From Deltaproteobacteria bacterium (lineage in GTDB: Bacteria > Desulfobacterota > Binatia > UBA9968), in assembly GCA_020027655.1 (NCBI GenBank), contig JAHKKJ010000132.1:1-8142 (forward strand): DNA of 8,142 bases, written 5' to 3'. A program made the position numbers and the translations under genes. The notes beneath the pieces were generated by a model, which saw only the letters and a list, made by a program, of their open reading frames with translations, was not told the DNA's origin and searched no databases. Shown one piece after another: positions 1-5,678 of the stretch. How positions within the stretch are numbered: the first letter of the stretch is position 1; every line of letters begins with the position of its first letter.

Positions 1-18
1 AGGCGAGACCGGAACTGG

Positions 19-43
19 ACCCCCGATTAAAACATTCGGGGGT
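19..43 (-). terminator. Perfect 8-bp hairpin downstream of the binding-protein gene
   Basis: ACCCCCGA at 19-26 is the exact reverse complement of TCGGGGGT at 36-43, with a 9-base AT-rich loop between. It lies about 80 bases past the stop of the minus-strand binding-protein gene, so it would form near the 3' end of that transcript. No U-tract follows on either strand, so a standard Rho-independent terminator is not demonstrated. It could instead be a 3'-end stabilising stem or part of a dispersed repeat. Confidence 0.35.
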
Positions 44-80
44 GACGCCTTTGGGATAAATTCTCATCGCTATGTTCTGA

Positions 81-105
81 TACCCCGTCAGCTTGCTGCA
101 GGGTA
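81..105 (-). terminator. Bulged 10-bp hairpin just after the binding-protein stop
   Basis: Read as minus-strand RNA, TACCCTG-CAG pairs with CTG-CGGGGTA around a four-base CAAG loop, with one bulged A and one G-U pair. The U-G wobble pair exists only in the minus-strand RNA; on the plus strand it is a C/A mismatch. This favours a structure in the transcript of the minus-strand gene, whose stop lies about 20 bases upstream. There is no U-tract. Together with the hairpin at 19-43 it makes a double-stem 3' region that may end or protect the mRNA. Confidence 0.4.
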
Positions 106-124
106 GTTCATTGGCCGCGAGAGC

Positions 125-1309
125 CTAGGACTTTTTGACCAGGGCTTGAGGGGCTTGCTGCTCGATGACCTTGACGACCGTGCCGGGATAGCTTCGCTTT
201 TCAAATTGGAGGACAAAATATTTGGCTTTGACAGGGTCGCCTTTGTTGTCAAAGGTGATGGAGCCGGTGACGCCTTTGAAGTTCTTCAACTTCCGGACTG
301 CAGCCGACACTTCCGCGCGACTCGGTTTCTTACCGCCGTTGGTTTGCAGGGTTTGTTCGATGGCTTTAATGCCGACCAAGGCTGCGTCGTAGCCGTACAT
401 GGCGAAGGACTCGACTTCCTTGCCGAAGCGCTGCTTGAATTTCGTGGCGAAGGCGGCGGACTCCGGGTAGGCTGCGGGCGGCCCGGCCACCGTGGTGTAA
501 TAGCTACCCACCACTTGGGCACCGGCGATCTTTACCATCTCCGAAGAGTCCAGGCCATCCGGTCCCATGAACGCCGCTTTCACGCCTTTTTCACGCATCT
601 GCTTTAACAGCAACCCGCCCTGATGATAGATGCCGCCGAAATAGACCAGGTCGGGATTCTTCGCTTTCATCGGCGTGATGATCGGTGAAAAGTTGGCGCG
701 CTCTTCGGTGCCGTCATAACCCAAAACTTTCAAACCTAGCTTGTTGGCCTCGTTGCGAAAGTTATCGGCTACTCCCTGGCCATAGAGGGTTTTGTCGTGG
801 ATGATATAAACGGATTTAAGCTTGAGATCCTGAGCGGTGAATCTGGCGCCGACCGGGCCTTGAACATCGTCCCGGCCGCAGACTCGGTTAACGTTGGCGT
901 AGCCTCGATCCGTGATTTCCGTCGCCGTGTTGGCAGGCGAGATCATGGCCAGCATCGCATCCTTATAGACCTCCGAAGAGGGAAGAGCGACACCGGAATT
1001 GAAATGGCCCACTAAAACCAGCACGTTCGGATCGGCAACGATGTTTCTGGCGTTGGCGACGCCAACCTCGGGTTTGGCTTGATCATCGTAGGGCACGAAT
1101 ACCAGGTCAAAACCGAGGGCCTTGAAAGGCTTGGTTGCTTCCTCAACCGCTAACTGGGCTCCCAGCTTCACATGCTCGCCCAAAGCGGCTTGCTCTCCGG
1201 AAAGCGGTGCCTGAACGGCAATCTTGATGGTTCCTTTTTGCGCCCAGACTGCAGCTGGCAGCAAGGTCAAAAAGACGAAGAAACTTGACAGAAGGATGCG
1301 CTTAAGCAC
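125..1309 (-). CDS. LivJ/LivK-type ABC transporter substrate-binding protein
   Basis: Predicted periplasmic binding protein (type I fold, Leu/Ile/Val-binding family) that would capture a branched-chain amino acid or related small molecule for a LivHMGF-type ABC importer. The 394 residues match the family length. A signal peptide is clear: Lys3-Arg4, a hydrophobic core, and a likely cut after Val-Trp-Ala23. The mature start is family-like (IKIAVQAPLSG, about 28-38). Further LivJ-like segments are GHFNSGVALPS at 101-111, ISPANTATE at 123-131, GRDDVQG at 145-151, DKTLYGQG at 172-179, FGGIYHQGG at 224-232 and GYDAA at 306-310. The start is a GTG; no other in-frame start precedes the signal peptide, and AAAGGAG lies 12 bases upstream, which is long. 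No permease or ATPase gene is adjacent, so this is an orphan component, as is common in genomes with many such genes. The ligand cannot be read from sequence; aromatic acids, amides and urea are bound by relatives. Confidence 0.93.
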   Translation of the reverse strand: MLKRILLSSFFVFLTLLPAAVWAQKGTIKIAVQAPLSGEQAALGEHVKLGAQLAVEEATKPFKALGFDLVFVPYDDQAKPEVGVANARNIVADPNVLVLVGHFNSGVALPSSEVYKDAMLAMISPANTATEITDRGYANVNRVCGRDDVQGPVGARFTAQDLKLKSVYIIHDKTLYGQGVADNFRNEANKLGLKVLGYDGTEERANFSPIITPMKAKNPDLVYFGGIYHQGGLLLKQMREKGVKAAFMGPDGLDSSEMVKIAGAQVVGSYYTTVAGPPAAYPESAAFATKFKQRFGKEVESFAMYGYDAALVGIKAIEQTLQTNGGKKPSRAEVSAAVRKLKNFKGVTGSITFDNKGDPVKAKYFVLQFEKRSYPGTVVKVIEQQAPQALVKKS

Positions 1310-1321
1310 GATAGGGACTAT

Positions 1322-1328
1322 CTCCTTT
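1322..1328 (-). promoter_or_regulatory. Widely spaced ribosome binding site for the binding-protein gene
   Basis: AAAGGAG on the minus strand lies 12 bases upstream of the GTG start codon at 1309-1307. It is the only Shine-Dalgarno-like motif nearby, and no in-frame ATG, GTG or TTG falls between it and the GTG. It therefore supports the GTG start despite the long spacer. Confidence 0.5.
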
Positions 1329-1361
1329 GGTTGAGATGGCCCATGCTAACAAATCCTCGTG

Positions 1362-1376
1362 AGCAGTGCCACTGCT
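1362..1376. promoter_or_regulatory. Perfect 7+1+7 palindrome in the binding-protein leader, operator-like
   Basis: AGCAGTG at 1362-1368 and CACTGCT at 1370-1376 are exact reverse complements around one central C. The site lies 53 bases upstream of the GTG start and just downstream of the best promoter candidate, where a repressor of a nutrient-uptake gene could bind. A one-base loop makes an RNA hairpin of this exact form unlikely, so protein binding to DNA is the better reading. No regulator gene is nearby. Confidence 0.35.
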
Positions 1377-1391
1377 TTCTTAACCGTAGAT

Positions 1392-1420
1392 TTACTATTA
1401 ATTAATCAGCCTTTCGACAA
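1392..1420 (-). promoter_or_regulatory. Weak sigma70-type promoter candidate for the binding-protein gene
   Basis: On the minus strand TTGTCG (1420-1415) and TAGTAA (1397-1392) are separated by 17 bases in an AT-rich stretch that includes the 10-bp palindrome ATTAATTAAT at 1397-1406. The -35 matches consensus at 4 of 6 positions and the -10 at only 3. Position and spacing are good but the match is poor. A start site here would put the palindrome at 1362-1376 just inside the transcript. Confidence 0.25.
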
Positions 1421-1477
1421 TGGATATGAATTGGCAAACCGGTACTCACACTAAGGCAGTTCTTTGCGCTGCCGTGC

Positions 1478-1687
1478 TTAATGTTTAGCGGCGGCTTTTT
1501 CTTCTTTGATCAATTCGTGGATAAGCCGTGGCACACCGCCACAGCTGAAACACCGCGGCGGGTGGTATTTGGTTTCCCCCTCTGGGTAACGCATGAAGCG
1601 TTTGTAGAAAGGCTTTTCCGTTCCTACAAAGTCATCGTAATAAAAAGCCAGCTTGCCGCACTCGCTGCATTGTAAGTACTTCGCCAT
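1478..1687 (-). CDS. Small double-CxxC zinc-ribbon protein, function unknown
   Basis: A 69-residue protein with two CxxC knuckles, Cys7-x-x-Cys10 and Cys46-x-x-Cys49, the standard layout for one zinc ion in a zinc-ribbon fold. Between them is an aromatic and basic stretch (FYYDDF, then KPFYKRFMRYP). The tail is a short charged helix rich in Lys, Glu and Ala. There is no signal peptide or membrane segment, so it is probably cytoplasmic. GAGGAG lies four bases upstream of the ATG, supporting the start. It reads in the same direction as the binding-protein gene but 168 bases ahead of it, with a weak promoter candidate and palindrome between, so the two are probably separate units. A function such as RNA or protein binding, or regulation, would be a guess. 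Regulatory proteins of the FmdB type also have small zinc ribbons, but the spacing and sequence here are not clearly that family. Confidence 0.75.
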   Translation of the reverse strand: MAKYLQCSECGKLAFYYDDFVGTEKPFYKRFMRYPEGETKYHPPRCFSCGGVPRLIHELIKEEKAAAKH

Positions 1688-1730
1688 CGTACTCCTCGTT
1701 ACTGCTTACTTTTTCAAATAGGTCAGTGAG

Positions 1731-1745
1731 TTGAAAGTATTTCAA
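1731..1745. promoter_or_regulatory. 6+3+6 palindrome between the divergent zinc-ribbon and GST genes
   Basis: TTGAAA at 1731-1736 and TTTCAA at 1740-1745 are exact reverse complements around GTA. Further TTTCAA half-sites lie at 1712-1717 and 1759-1764. The cluster sits in the 269-base divergent intergenic region, about 45 bases upstream of the zinc-ribbon start and upstream of the GST promoter candidate. A dimeric regulator controlling one or both genes could bind here. The region is AT-rich, so chance is possible. Confidence 0.25.
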
Positions 1746-1794
1746 AACGGCGCTGCCTTTTCAATCTGCTTTTATGGCTGCCCCCCTATTTTTG

Positions 1795-1823
1795 TTGCAA
1801 GGGCTGCAAATCCCCTCTAGAAT
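1795..1823 (+). promoter_or_regulatory. Sigma70-type promoter candidate for the GST gene
   Basis: TTGCAA (1795-1800) and TAGAAT (1818-1823) are separated by exactly 17 bases, matching consensus at 4 of 6 and 5 of 6 positions. The predicted start near 1830 would give a leader of about 125 bases before the GST start codon. GCCCCC (1780-1785) and GGGGGC (1825-1830) flank the promoter as an inverted pair. TGCAA also repeats at 1796 and 1805. Confidence 0.45.
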
Positions 1824-1942
1824 CGGGGGCACTGCTCGGTTGTCAAGGAGGCGATGACGATTCATGAGCTGATGGGTGAGAGGCAGCTTCGAGCAAAATG
1901 CCACATCGCTAATCAACCGCTAGATACCGAACATTTAAAAAG

Positions 1943-1948
1943 AGGAGG
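1943..1948 (+). promoter_or_regulatory. Strong ribosome binding site for the GST gene
   Basis: AGGAGG ends eight bases before the ATG at 1957, a near-ideal Shine-Dalgarno arrangement that fixes the start of the GST reading frame. Confidence 0.85.
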
Positions 1949-1956
1949 AATAGACA

Positions 1957-2556
1957 ATGGCAATACGGCTGTTTCAGTCTCAGACTTCGATGTTTTGCGA
2001 GAAAGTCAGAATTGTTCTCGCGATGAAAAAAGCTCCCTATGACATCGTCGATGTGCGAAAAGACGAGCGTAAATCGCTCATCGAATACACGGGGCAAAGA
2101 AAAGTTCCCTCGATGGACTACAACGGTGAGTGCATTATTGACTCCACGGTGATCTCGGTCCGACTGGAGAAAGATCATCCAGGGAACAGTATCTATCCCG
2201 ACGGCGCGTCGAATAAAGGGCTCTGCTTGGCGCTGGAAGATTGGTCCGATGAAGTGGTGATTCATGCCAATCATGCCATTCGCCGGGCCGAGACTCCTGA
2301 AGCACGCAAGAAAGCCGAAGCAGAGTGGGATACTCACTTTAACACTTTGGATCAAATGTATTCCGGGAAGAAATTTATCTTTGATCGAATGACCATCGCG
2401 GACATTTCGATTTTTTCCCAGCTTCACTATCTTTACACTACCGTCAAATACGAAATTCCAGCGAAATATAAGAACCTCAACGCCTTCATGGAAAATATGC
2501 GCCAGACGCTGAAACTGAAATCTCTTTCCGAGAGCTTCGAAGCTCAATCGTTATAA
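1957..2556 (+). CDS. Glutathione S-transferase family protein
   Basis: Predicted soluble cytoplasmic GST-fold protein of 199 residues, the usual length. It would conjugate or reduce electrophilic substrates with glutathione, or act as a GST-like stress protein. The N-terminal thioredoxin-like domain (about 1-75) has SQTSMFCEKVR at 8-18, where Ser11 or Cys14 occupies the active-site region. Val50-Pro51 is the expected cis-proline and Asp62-Ser63 the gamma-glutamyl contact motif. The helical C-terminal domain carries MTIADISIF at 145-153 with the conserved N-capping Asp149. The start is set by an ideal AGGAGG eight bases upstream. The gene appears monocistronic: divergent from the zinc-ribbon gene and followed by hairpins. 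The family call is firm from domain layout. The subclass and substrate are not known, and whether Ser or Cys does the chemistry cannot be settled from sequence alone. Confidence 0.9.
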   Translation: MAIRLFQSQTSMFCEKVRIVLAMKKAPYDIVDVRKDERKSLIEYTGQRKVPSMDYNGECIIDSTVISVRLEKDHPGNSIYPDGASNKGLCLALEDWSDEVVIHANHAIRRAETPEARKKAEAEWDTHFNTLDQMYSGKKFIFDRMTIADISIFSQLHYLYTTVKYEIPAKYKNLNAFMENMRQTLKLKSLSESFEAQSL

Positions 2557-2577
2557 GATCGGAGAGATGAAAAAGCG

Positions 2578-2595
2578 AGTCGGGATCCCACGACT
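2578..2595 (+). terminator. Weak hairpin after the GST gene
   Basis: AGTCG (2578-2582) pairs with CGACT (2591-2595). The loop region contains the palindrome GGGATCCC (2582-2589), which offers a competing fold. It begins 21 bases after the GST stop. There is no U-tract, so it may only assist the stronger stem at 2612-2644. Confidence 0.25.
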
Positions 2596-2611
2596 TGGCC
2601 ATTGTCGCATG

Positions 2612-2644
2612 CCAACCAGGGCTTGCCTGCCGAGCCCTGGTTGG
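2612..2644 (+). terminator. Perfect 12-bp hairpin, probable 3' end of the GST transcript
   Basis: CCAACCAGGGCT (2612-2623) is the exact reverse complement of AGCCCTGGTTGG (2633-2644), with a 9-base loop. It lies 55 bases past the GST stop and ahead of the glycosylation genes, where a boundary between transcripts is expected. The stem is GC-rich, but the next bases (ACGTGATC) are not a U-tract. It may be a U-less terminator, an mRNA-protecting stem or a dispersed palindromic repeat. Confidence 0.5.
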
Positions 2645-2661
2645 ACGTGATCTTAAACGCT

Positions 2662-2691
2662 TTGATCTTTATTGCGGAAAAATCCTACAAA
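2662..2691 (+). promoter_or_regulatory. Weak promoter candidate for the glycosylation genes
   Basis: TTGATC (2662-2667) and TACAAA (2686-2691) are 18 bases apart, each matching consensus at 4 of 6 positions. This is the best pair found in the 225-base gap before the GT-C gene and lies after the strong hairpin. The predicted start would be about 85 bases before the start codon. Confidence 0.25.
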
Positions 2692-2781
2692 TAGACGCCA
2701 GTGTCACAAAGCCGGGAGAATGGCATTTAGGCCCGCATTCCCTTCCATCAGATGGCGATTCAAACCGGGTAGTCGTTGGGC

Positions 2782-4566
2782 ATGATGGAAGATCGCTTCT
2801 CCGTCTTGCTGTTTCGTACTTGCTTAGTCGGTTGCCTGCTCGGTATCGTTGGCACGATTTACTTTTTGCTGGGACTGGCGGGATATGTGGGCAGTTCGTT
2901 GCTGAATCTATTTGTAGCCGCCAGTCTTGTCGCTGCAACAGTCTTCTTCCTCGCAGAATTTATCGGAGTCCTATGGGAGACCAATTGGGTCGGACGGATC
3001 CTTTGGCTATCCATTTTCGTCATTCTCGGAACTGAGATCATCCTCTGCCTCGTCCCGCCGACGGCTCGCGACGAACTCACGCACCACCTTGCGATCCCCC
3101 AGCTCTATGTGCGTGCCGGGAGGATCATCGAGGTCCCGATGGCGCCGTATTCCTATTTCCCCATGCTGCTCGACATGCTTTACACGCCCTGGGTCTACTG
3201 GGGGTATGATTCGGTTCCAAAACTCATCCATGGCCTGTTCGCTTTTCTTACCGGCCTATCCCTGTACGCCTATTTGTCCCGACGGATGAACGCAGTTTAT
3301 GGTCTCCTCGGTTTCTTTTTTTTCATCTCAGTGCCGTCGGTGCTTCGCTTGAGTCACTGGGCCTACGTCGACCTCGGTACAGCCTTCTACACGACAGCGG
3401 CACTGTTGTGCATTCTTCGCTGGCGCGAAGGAAAGGCGTGGGGGCAATGGTTGACTATGGCTGCCTTGTCGGCCGGATTCGCGGTAGCCACGAAGCCCAA
3501 TGGGTTGGTTGCATGGCTACTATTATTTTTTCTATTTGCCTGGTTGGCGGTTAGACAAACTGAACGAGGCTTCGGCAAGATTCTCTCCAAATGCGTACTC
3601 TTCGTTGCCGCCGGCGCATTGCCGTTTCTCCCCTGGCTGGCCAAAAATTGGCTCCAGACGGGCAATCCTTTTTTCCCCTTGCTGGGCGGTTTTTTCCCCG
3701 CAAAGACGGGAGTCGAGGGCGGCGGCGTGAGTTACGTTAGTCTGGGAGTCTTCGCCAAGCGCGAACTTCTCTACGGCGAGAGCTGGTGGCAAATCATGGC
3801 GCTGCCGCTGCGGCTATTTTTCTTTGGCCGCGACGACGACCCTCAATATTTCGATGGTGTGCTGGGGCCAAGTTTGGTTCTTCTGCTGCCGTGGGCGTTC
3901 AAGGGCAAATGGCTCGAGGAAAAAAAGCTTCTGATTAGCTTCGCGGTTCTGTTCTTTGTGTATGCCTTGTTTCTCGTTGATCTGCGCGCTCGCTATATTC
4001 TGCCTATCGTACCGCCGACGGTGATATTACTTACCTACGGCGTTTTTAATGTTTACTTGCGTATCAAACGGCCCGCCTACCTCTTCGCGGCTTTGCTTGG
4101 TTTCGCCGCCTTCAACGGGTATTACCTCTGCCGGTATTTTCAAGACGTAGCACCGTTACGCTACGTGATCGGGCAGGAGACCCGAGCGGCCTACTTGACA
4201 CGTGCGCTGCCTGAATATCCCGCTTTCCAATACATCAATCGGGAACTTTCACCGACCACGAAAATTTATCTTCTCTTTGTCGGGCGAAGGGGGTATTATT
4301 GTGAGCGAGAATATTTTCATGACGGCGGCGAGCTTCCCGGTTTCCTTCTTAGGGCAATCCAATCAGCGAAAGAACCGGCGGACGTAGCTCGCCGGCTCAA
4401 AGCAAGACACTTGACCCATCTCTTGGTAAGAGACGAGCTCCTCATAAGATTCCTACGCGATAATTTGGACCCGGCCCAACAAAGGCTATGGGTCGATTTC
4501 ACTACCAACCATCTTCAAAGTGTGTTTCGCGGTCGCGGCTATTCGGTTTTGCAGCTCCATGGCTAG
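2782..4566 (+). CDS. GT-C fold membrane glycosyltransferase, GT39/ArnT-like
   Basis: Predicted inner-membrane enzyme of 594 residues with about ten or more hydrophobic segments, which would transfer a sugar from a polyprenyl-phosphate donor to a glycan, lipid or protein on the periplasmic side. After two N-terminal membrane segments comes the family signature: TARDELTHHLAIP at about 94-106. Its Asp97-Glu98 is the expected acidic pair of the first periplasmic loop. PYSYFPMLLDMLY follows at about 122-134, then WAYVDLGTAF, and NWLQTGNPFFPLLGG at about 289-303. RYILPIVPP near 404-412 is another family-like segment. Residues from about 458 to the end form a soluble, probably periplasmic domain. 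An in-frame TAG at 2770-2772 limits the start to TTG 2776, ATG 2782 or ATG 2785; an ATG is preferred although the ribosome binding site is weak. The reading frame overlaps the next gene by 8 bases. The fold family is firm; the sugar and acceptor are unknown. Confidence 0.88.
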   Translation: MMEDRFSVLLFRTCLVGCLLGIVGTIYFLLGLAGYVGSSLLNLFVAASLVAATVFFLAEFIGVLWETNWVGRILWLSIFVILGTEIILCLVPPTARDELTHHLAIPQLYVRAGRIIEVPMAPYSYFPMLLDMLYTPWVYWGYDSVPKLIHGLFAFLTGLSLYAYLSRRMNAVYGLLGFFFFISVPSVLRLSHWAYVDLGTAFYTTAALLCILRWREGKAWGQWLTMAALSAGFAVATKPNGLVAWLLLFFLFAWLAVRQTERGFGKILSKCVLFVAAGALPFLPWLAKNWLQTGNPFFPLLGGFFPAKTGVEGGGVSYVSLGVFAKRELLYGESWWQIMALPLRLFFFGRDDDPQYFDGVLGPSLVLLLPWAFKGKWLEEKKLLISFAVLFFVYALFLVDLRARYILPIVPPTVILLTYGVFNVYLRIKRPAYLFAALLGFAAFNGYYLCRYFQDVAPLRYVIGQETRAAYLTRALPEYPAFQYINRELSPTTKIYLLFVGRRGYYCEREYFHDGGELPGFLLRAIQSAKEPADVARRLKARHLTHLLVRDELLIRFLRDNLDPAQQRLWVDFTTNHLQSVFRGRGYSVLQLHG

Positions 4567-5455
4567 TGGTTGTGAAATCTCGATTATCATTCCGGTCTTC
4601 AACGAAGCGGGAAGGCTTTTGGAGTTGTTGAACAATATCCGAGCGCTGCAACTGGCAAGCTCAGAAATCATCGTGATCGACGACGGTTCCACGGACGGGA
4701 GCGCGGACGCGGCGATGGCCGGGCGCGCGAATGTGATCCGTCACCCCTACAACATCGGCAATGGAGCGGCCATCAAGAGCGGCATTCGTGCTGCTCGTGG
4801 AAGGCTCCTTGTCTTAATGGACGGTGACGGCCAGCATCGGCCGGAGGATATCCCGAAGCTGATAGCCGAATCGCGCAATTACGACATGGTCGTCGGCGCG
4901 CGAGCGAAGGGATCAAAGCGGAGGTTTCATCGTTATGCCGCCAATGTCGTTTATAATCTTTTCGCGTCCTACGTGACCCGTTTCAAAGTCAAGGATCTGA
5001 CCTCAGGATTCAGGCTGCTCTCGCGGCTCGATGCATTGCGGTTTATTGATCTGTTACCCAACACATTCTCTTATCCGACGACTTTGACGCTGGCGTTCTT
5101 GCGCTCGGGACTCACCGTCAAGTATGTCCCCATTCAAACCCTGTACCGCGCTGGACAAAGCAAGATAAGCTTGGTTACCGACGGCGTCCGGTTCTTGTTA
5201 ATCATCACAAAGATCGCCACGCTGTTTTCTCCGTTCCGAGTGTTTTTGCCAGTGAGCATTTTCTTTTTTATTGGGGGTATGACCAACTACATCTATACTT
5301 ATGTGACCACACATCGTTTCACGAATATGTCTGTATTCTTGCTGACTACCGCCGTTATCATTTTCATGCTGGGCCTAATCTCCGAACAGATAGCATTGCT
5401 GCGGATGGAGCGGCTTTCATCTCTATCCGGCCACATTGCGGAAGGAGACGAGTGA
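4559..5455 (+). CDS. GT2 glycosyltransferase, polyprenyl-phosphate sugar synthase type
   Basis: Predicted family 2 enzyme (GT-A fold) of 298 residues. By relation to dolichol-phosphate-mannose synthase it would move a sugar from a nucleotide donor to polyprenyl phosphate at the cytoplasmic membrane face. Visible motifs are ISIIIPVFNEAGRL at 7-20, IDDGSTDGS at 40-48, HPYNIGNGAAIKSGI at 62-76, MDGDGQHRPEDI at 87-98 with the metal-binding DxD, DLTSGFRLLSR at 146-156 and RAGQSKIS at 197-204. Two hydrophobic segments near 223-243 and 257-280 anchor the C-terminus. ATG 4559 is chosen because the fold begins eight codons later and it overlaps the upstream stop by 8 bases, suggesting translational coupling. 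A GTG at 4520 would only add residues copied from the upstream coding frame. Next to a GT-C enzyme, donor supply for that enzyme is the natural role. Family firm; sugar unknown. Confidence 0.9.
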   Translation: MASGCEISIIIPVFNEAGRLLELLNNIRALQLASSEIIVIDDGSTDGSADAAMAGRANVIRHPYNIGNGAAIKSGIRAARGRLLVLMDGDGQHRPEDIPKLIAESRNYDMVVGARAKGSKRRFHRYAANVVYNLFASYVTRFKVKDLTSGFRLLSRLDALRFIDLLPNTFSYPTTLTLAFLRSGLTVKYVPIQTLYRAGQSKISLVTDGVRFLLIITKIATLFSPFRVFLPVSIFFFIGGMTNYIYTYVTTHRFTNMSVFLLTTAVIIFMLGLISEQIALLRMERLSSLSGHIAEGDE

Positions 5456-5612
5456 ATTCGTTCGCACCGTCCCGGCGCATCCAGATGGAGTCGGCGGAAA
5501 CGCCTTTTCTGCGGGGGTGGTTGTCTACAACGCGGCAGAGGAACTCGAAAACGTTCTGGGCTTGCGCTTGATGCTCAAGACGACTGATGGTTCCGTCTAT
5601 CAGGCTCGCTGA
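5436..5612 (+). pseudogene. Protein-like reading frame without a good start, possible gene remnant
   Basis: One frame stays open from after the TAG at 5391-5393 to the TGA at 5610-5612. Its second half reads like real protein: VPAHPDGVGGNAFSAGVVVY, then NAAEELENVLGLRLMLKT, ending DGSVYQAR. Third positions in this stretch are GC-rich. The only available start before that stretch is TTG 5436, inside the GT2 gene and without a ribosome binding site. A competing 39-codon frame, GTG 5452 to TGA 5569-5571, has GGAG four bases upstream and overlaps the GT2 stop as GTGA, but its sequence is Ser/Arg-rich and unremarkable. The likeliest reading is the C-terminal remnant of a lost gene between GT2 and the methyltransferase. 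No family is recognised. Confidence 0.25.
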
Positions 5613-5621
5613 GCCTGATAG
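5597..5621 (+). terminator. Perfect 11-bp stem with 3-base loop between GT2 and methyltransferase genes
   Basis: CTATCAGGCTC (5597-5607) and GAGCCTGATAG (5611-5621) are exact reverse complements around GCT. The stem covers the TGA at 5610-5612 of the possible remnant frame. It is the tightest hairpin in the window. No U-tract follows, so it may be a U-less terminator, an mRNA-processing stem or a protein-binding palindrome. Lying inside an apparently co-directional cluster, it could lower expression of the methyltransferase and GT4 genes relative to GT-C and GT2. Confidence 0.4.
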
Positions 5622-5641
5622 GGCAACGGATCTGGATCCTC

Positions 5642-5647
5642 TATAAT
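5642..5647 (+). promoter_or_regulatory. Exact TATAAT -10 element before the methyltransferase gene
   Basis: TATAAT is a perfect -10 consensus in a short AT-rich island, just after the hairpin at 5597-5621. No acceptable -35 lies 15-19 bases upstream, and there is no TGn extension, so an activator would be needed. It could serve as an internal promoter for the methyltransferase and GT4 genes, with a start near 5654. Confidence 0.3.
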
Positions 5648-5678
5648 AAGAAATAAAGATGTGGCGTCAGACGAAGCG

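Noticed and set aside
146..607. 153-codon plus-strand frame opposite the binding-protein gene
   Set aside because: It is antisense to a well-recognised coding sequence and its product has no recognisable motif, so it is a shadow frame.
1455..1473. GGCAG/CTGCC hairpin after the zinc-ribbon stop as a terminator
   Set aside because: The stem is only five base pairs with a 9-base loop and no U-tract, within chance expectation.
1909..2547. 212-codon minus-strand frame opposite the GST gene
   Set aside because: The plus strand encodes a clear GST with a strong ribosome binding site. The antisense product shows no domain.
2595..3035. 146-codon plus-strand frame across the GST/GT-C gap
   Set aside because: It spans the 12-bp hairpin and runs into the GT-C gene in another frame. 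The product is rich in Cys, Arg and Leu without a motif, and there is no ribosome binding site.
4520..4558. GTG start for the GT2 gene at 4520
   Set aside because: The 13 extra residues are an out-of-frame reading of the GT-C tail. ATG 4559 sits just before the conserved first strand and gives a normal 8-base overlap.
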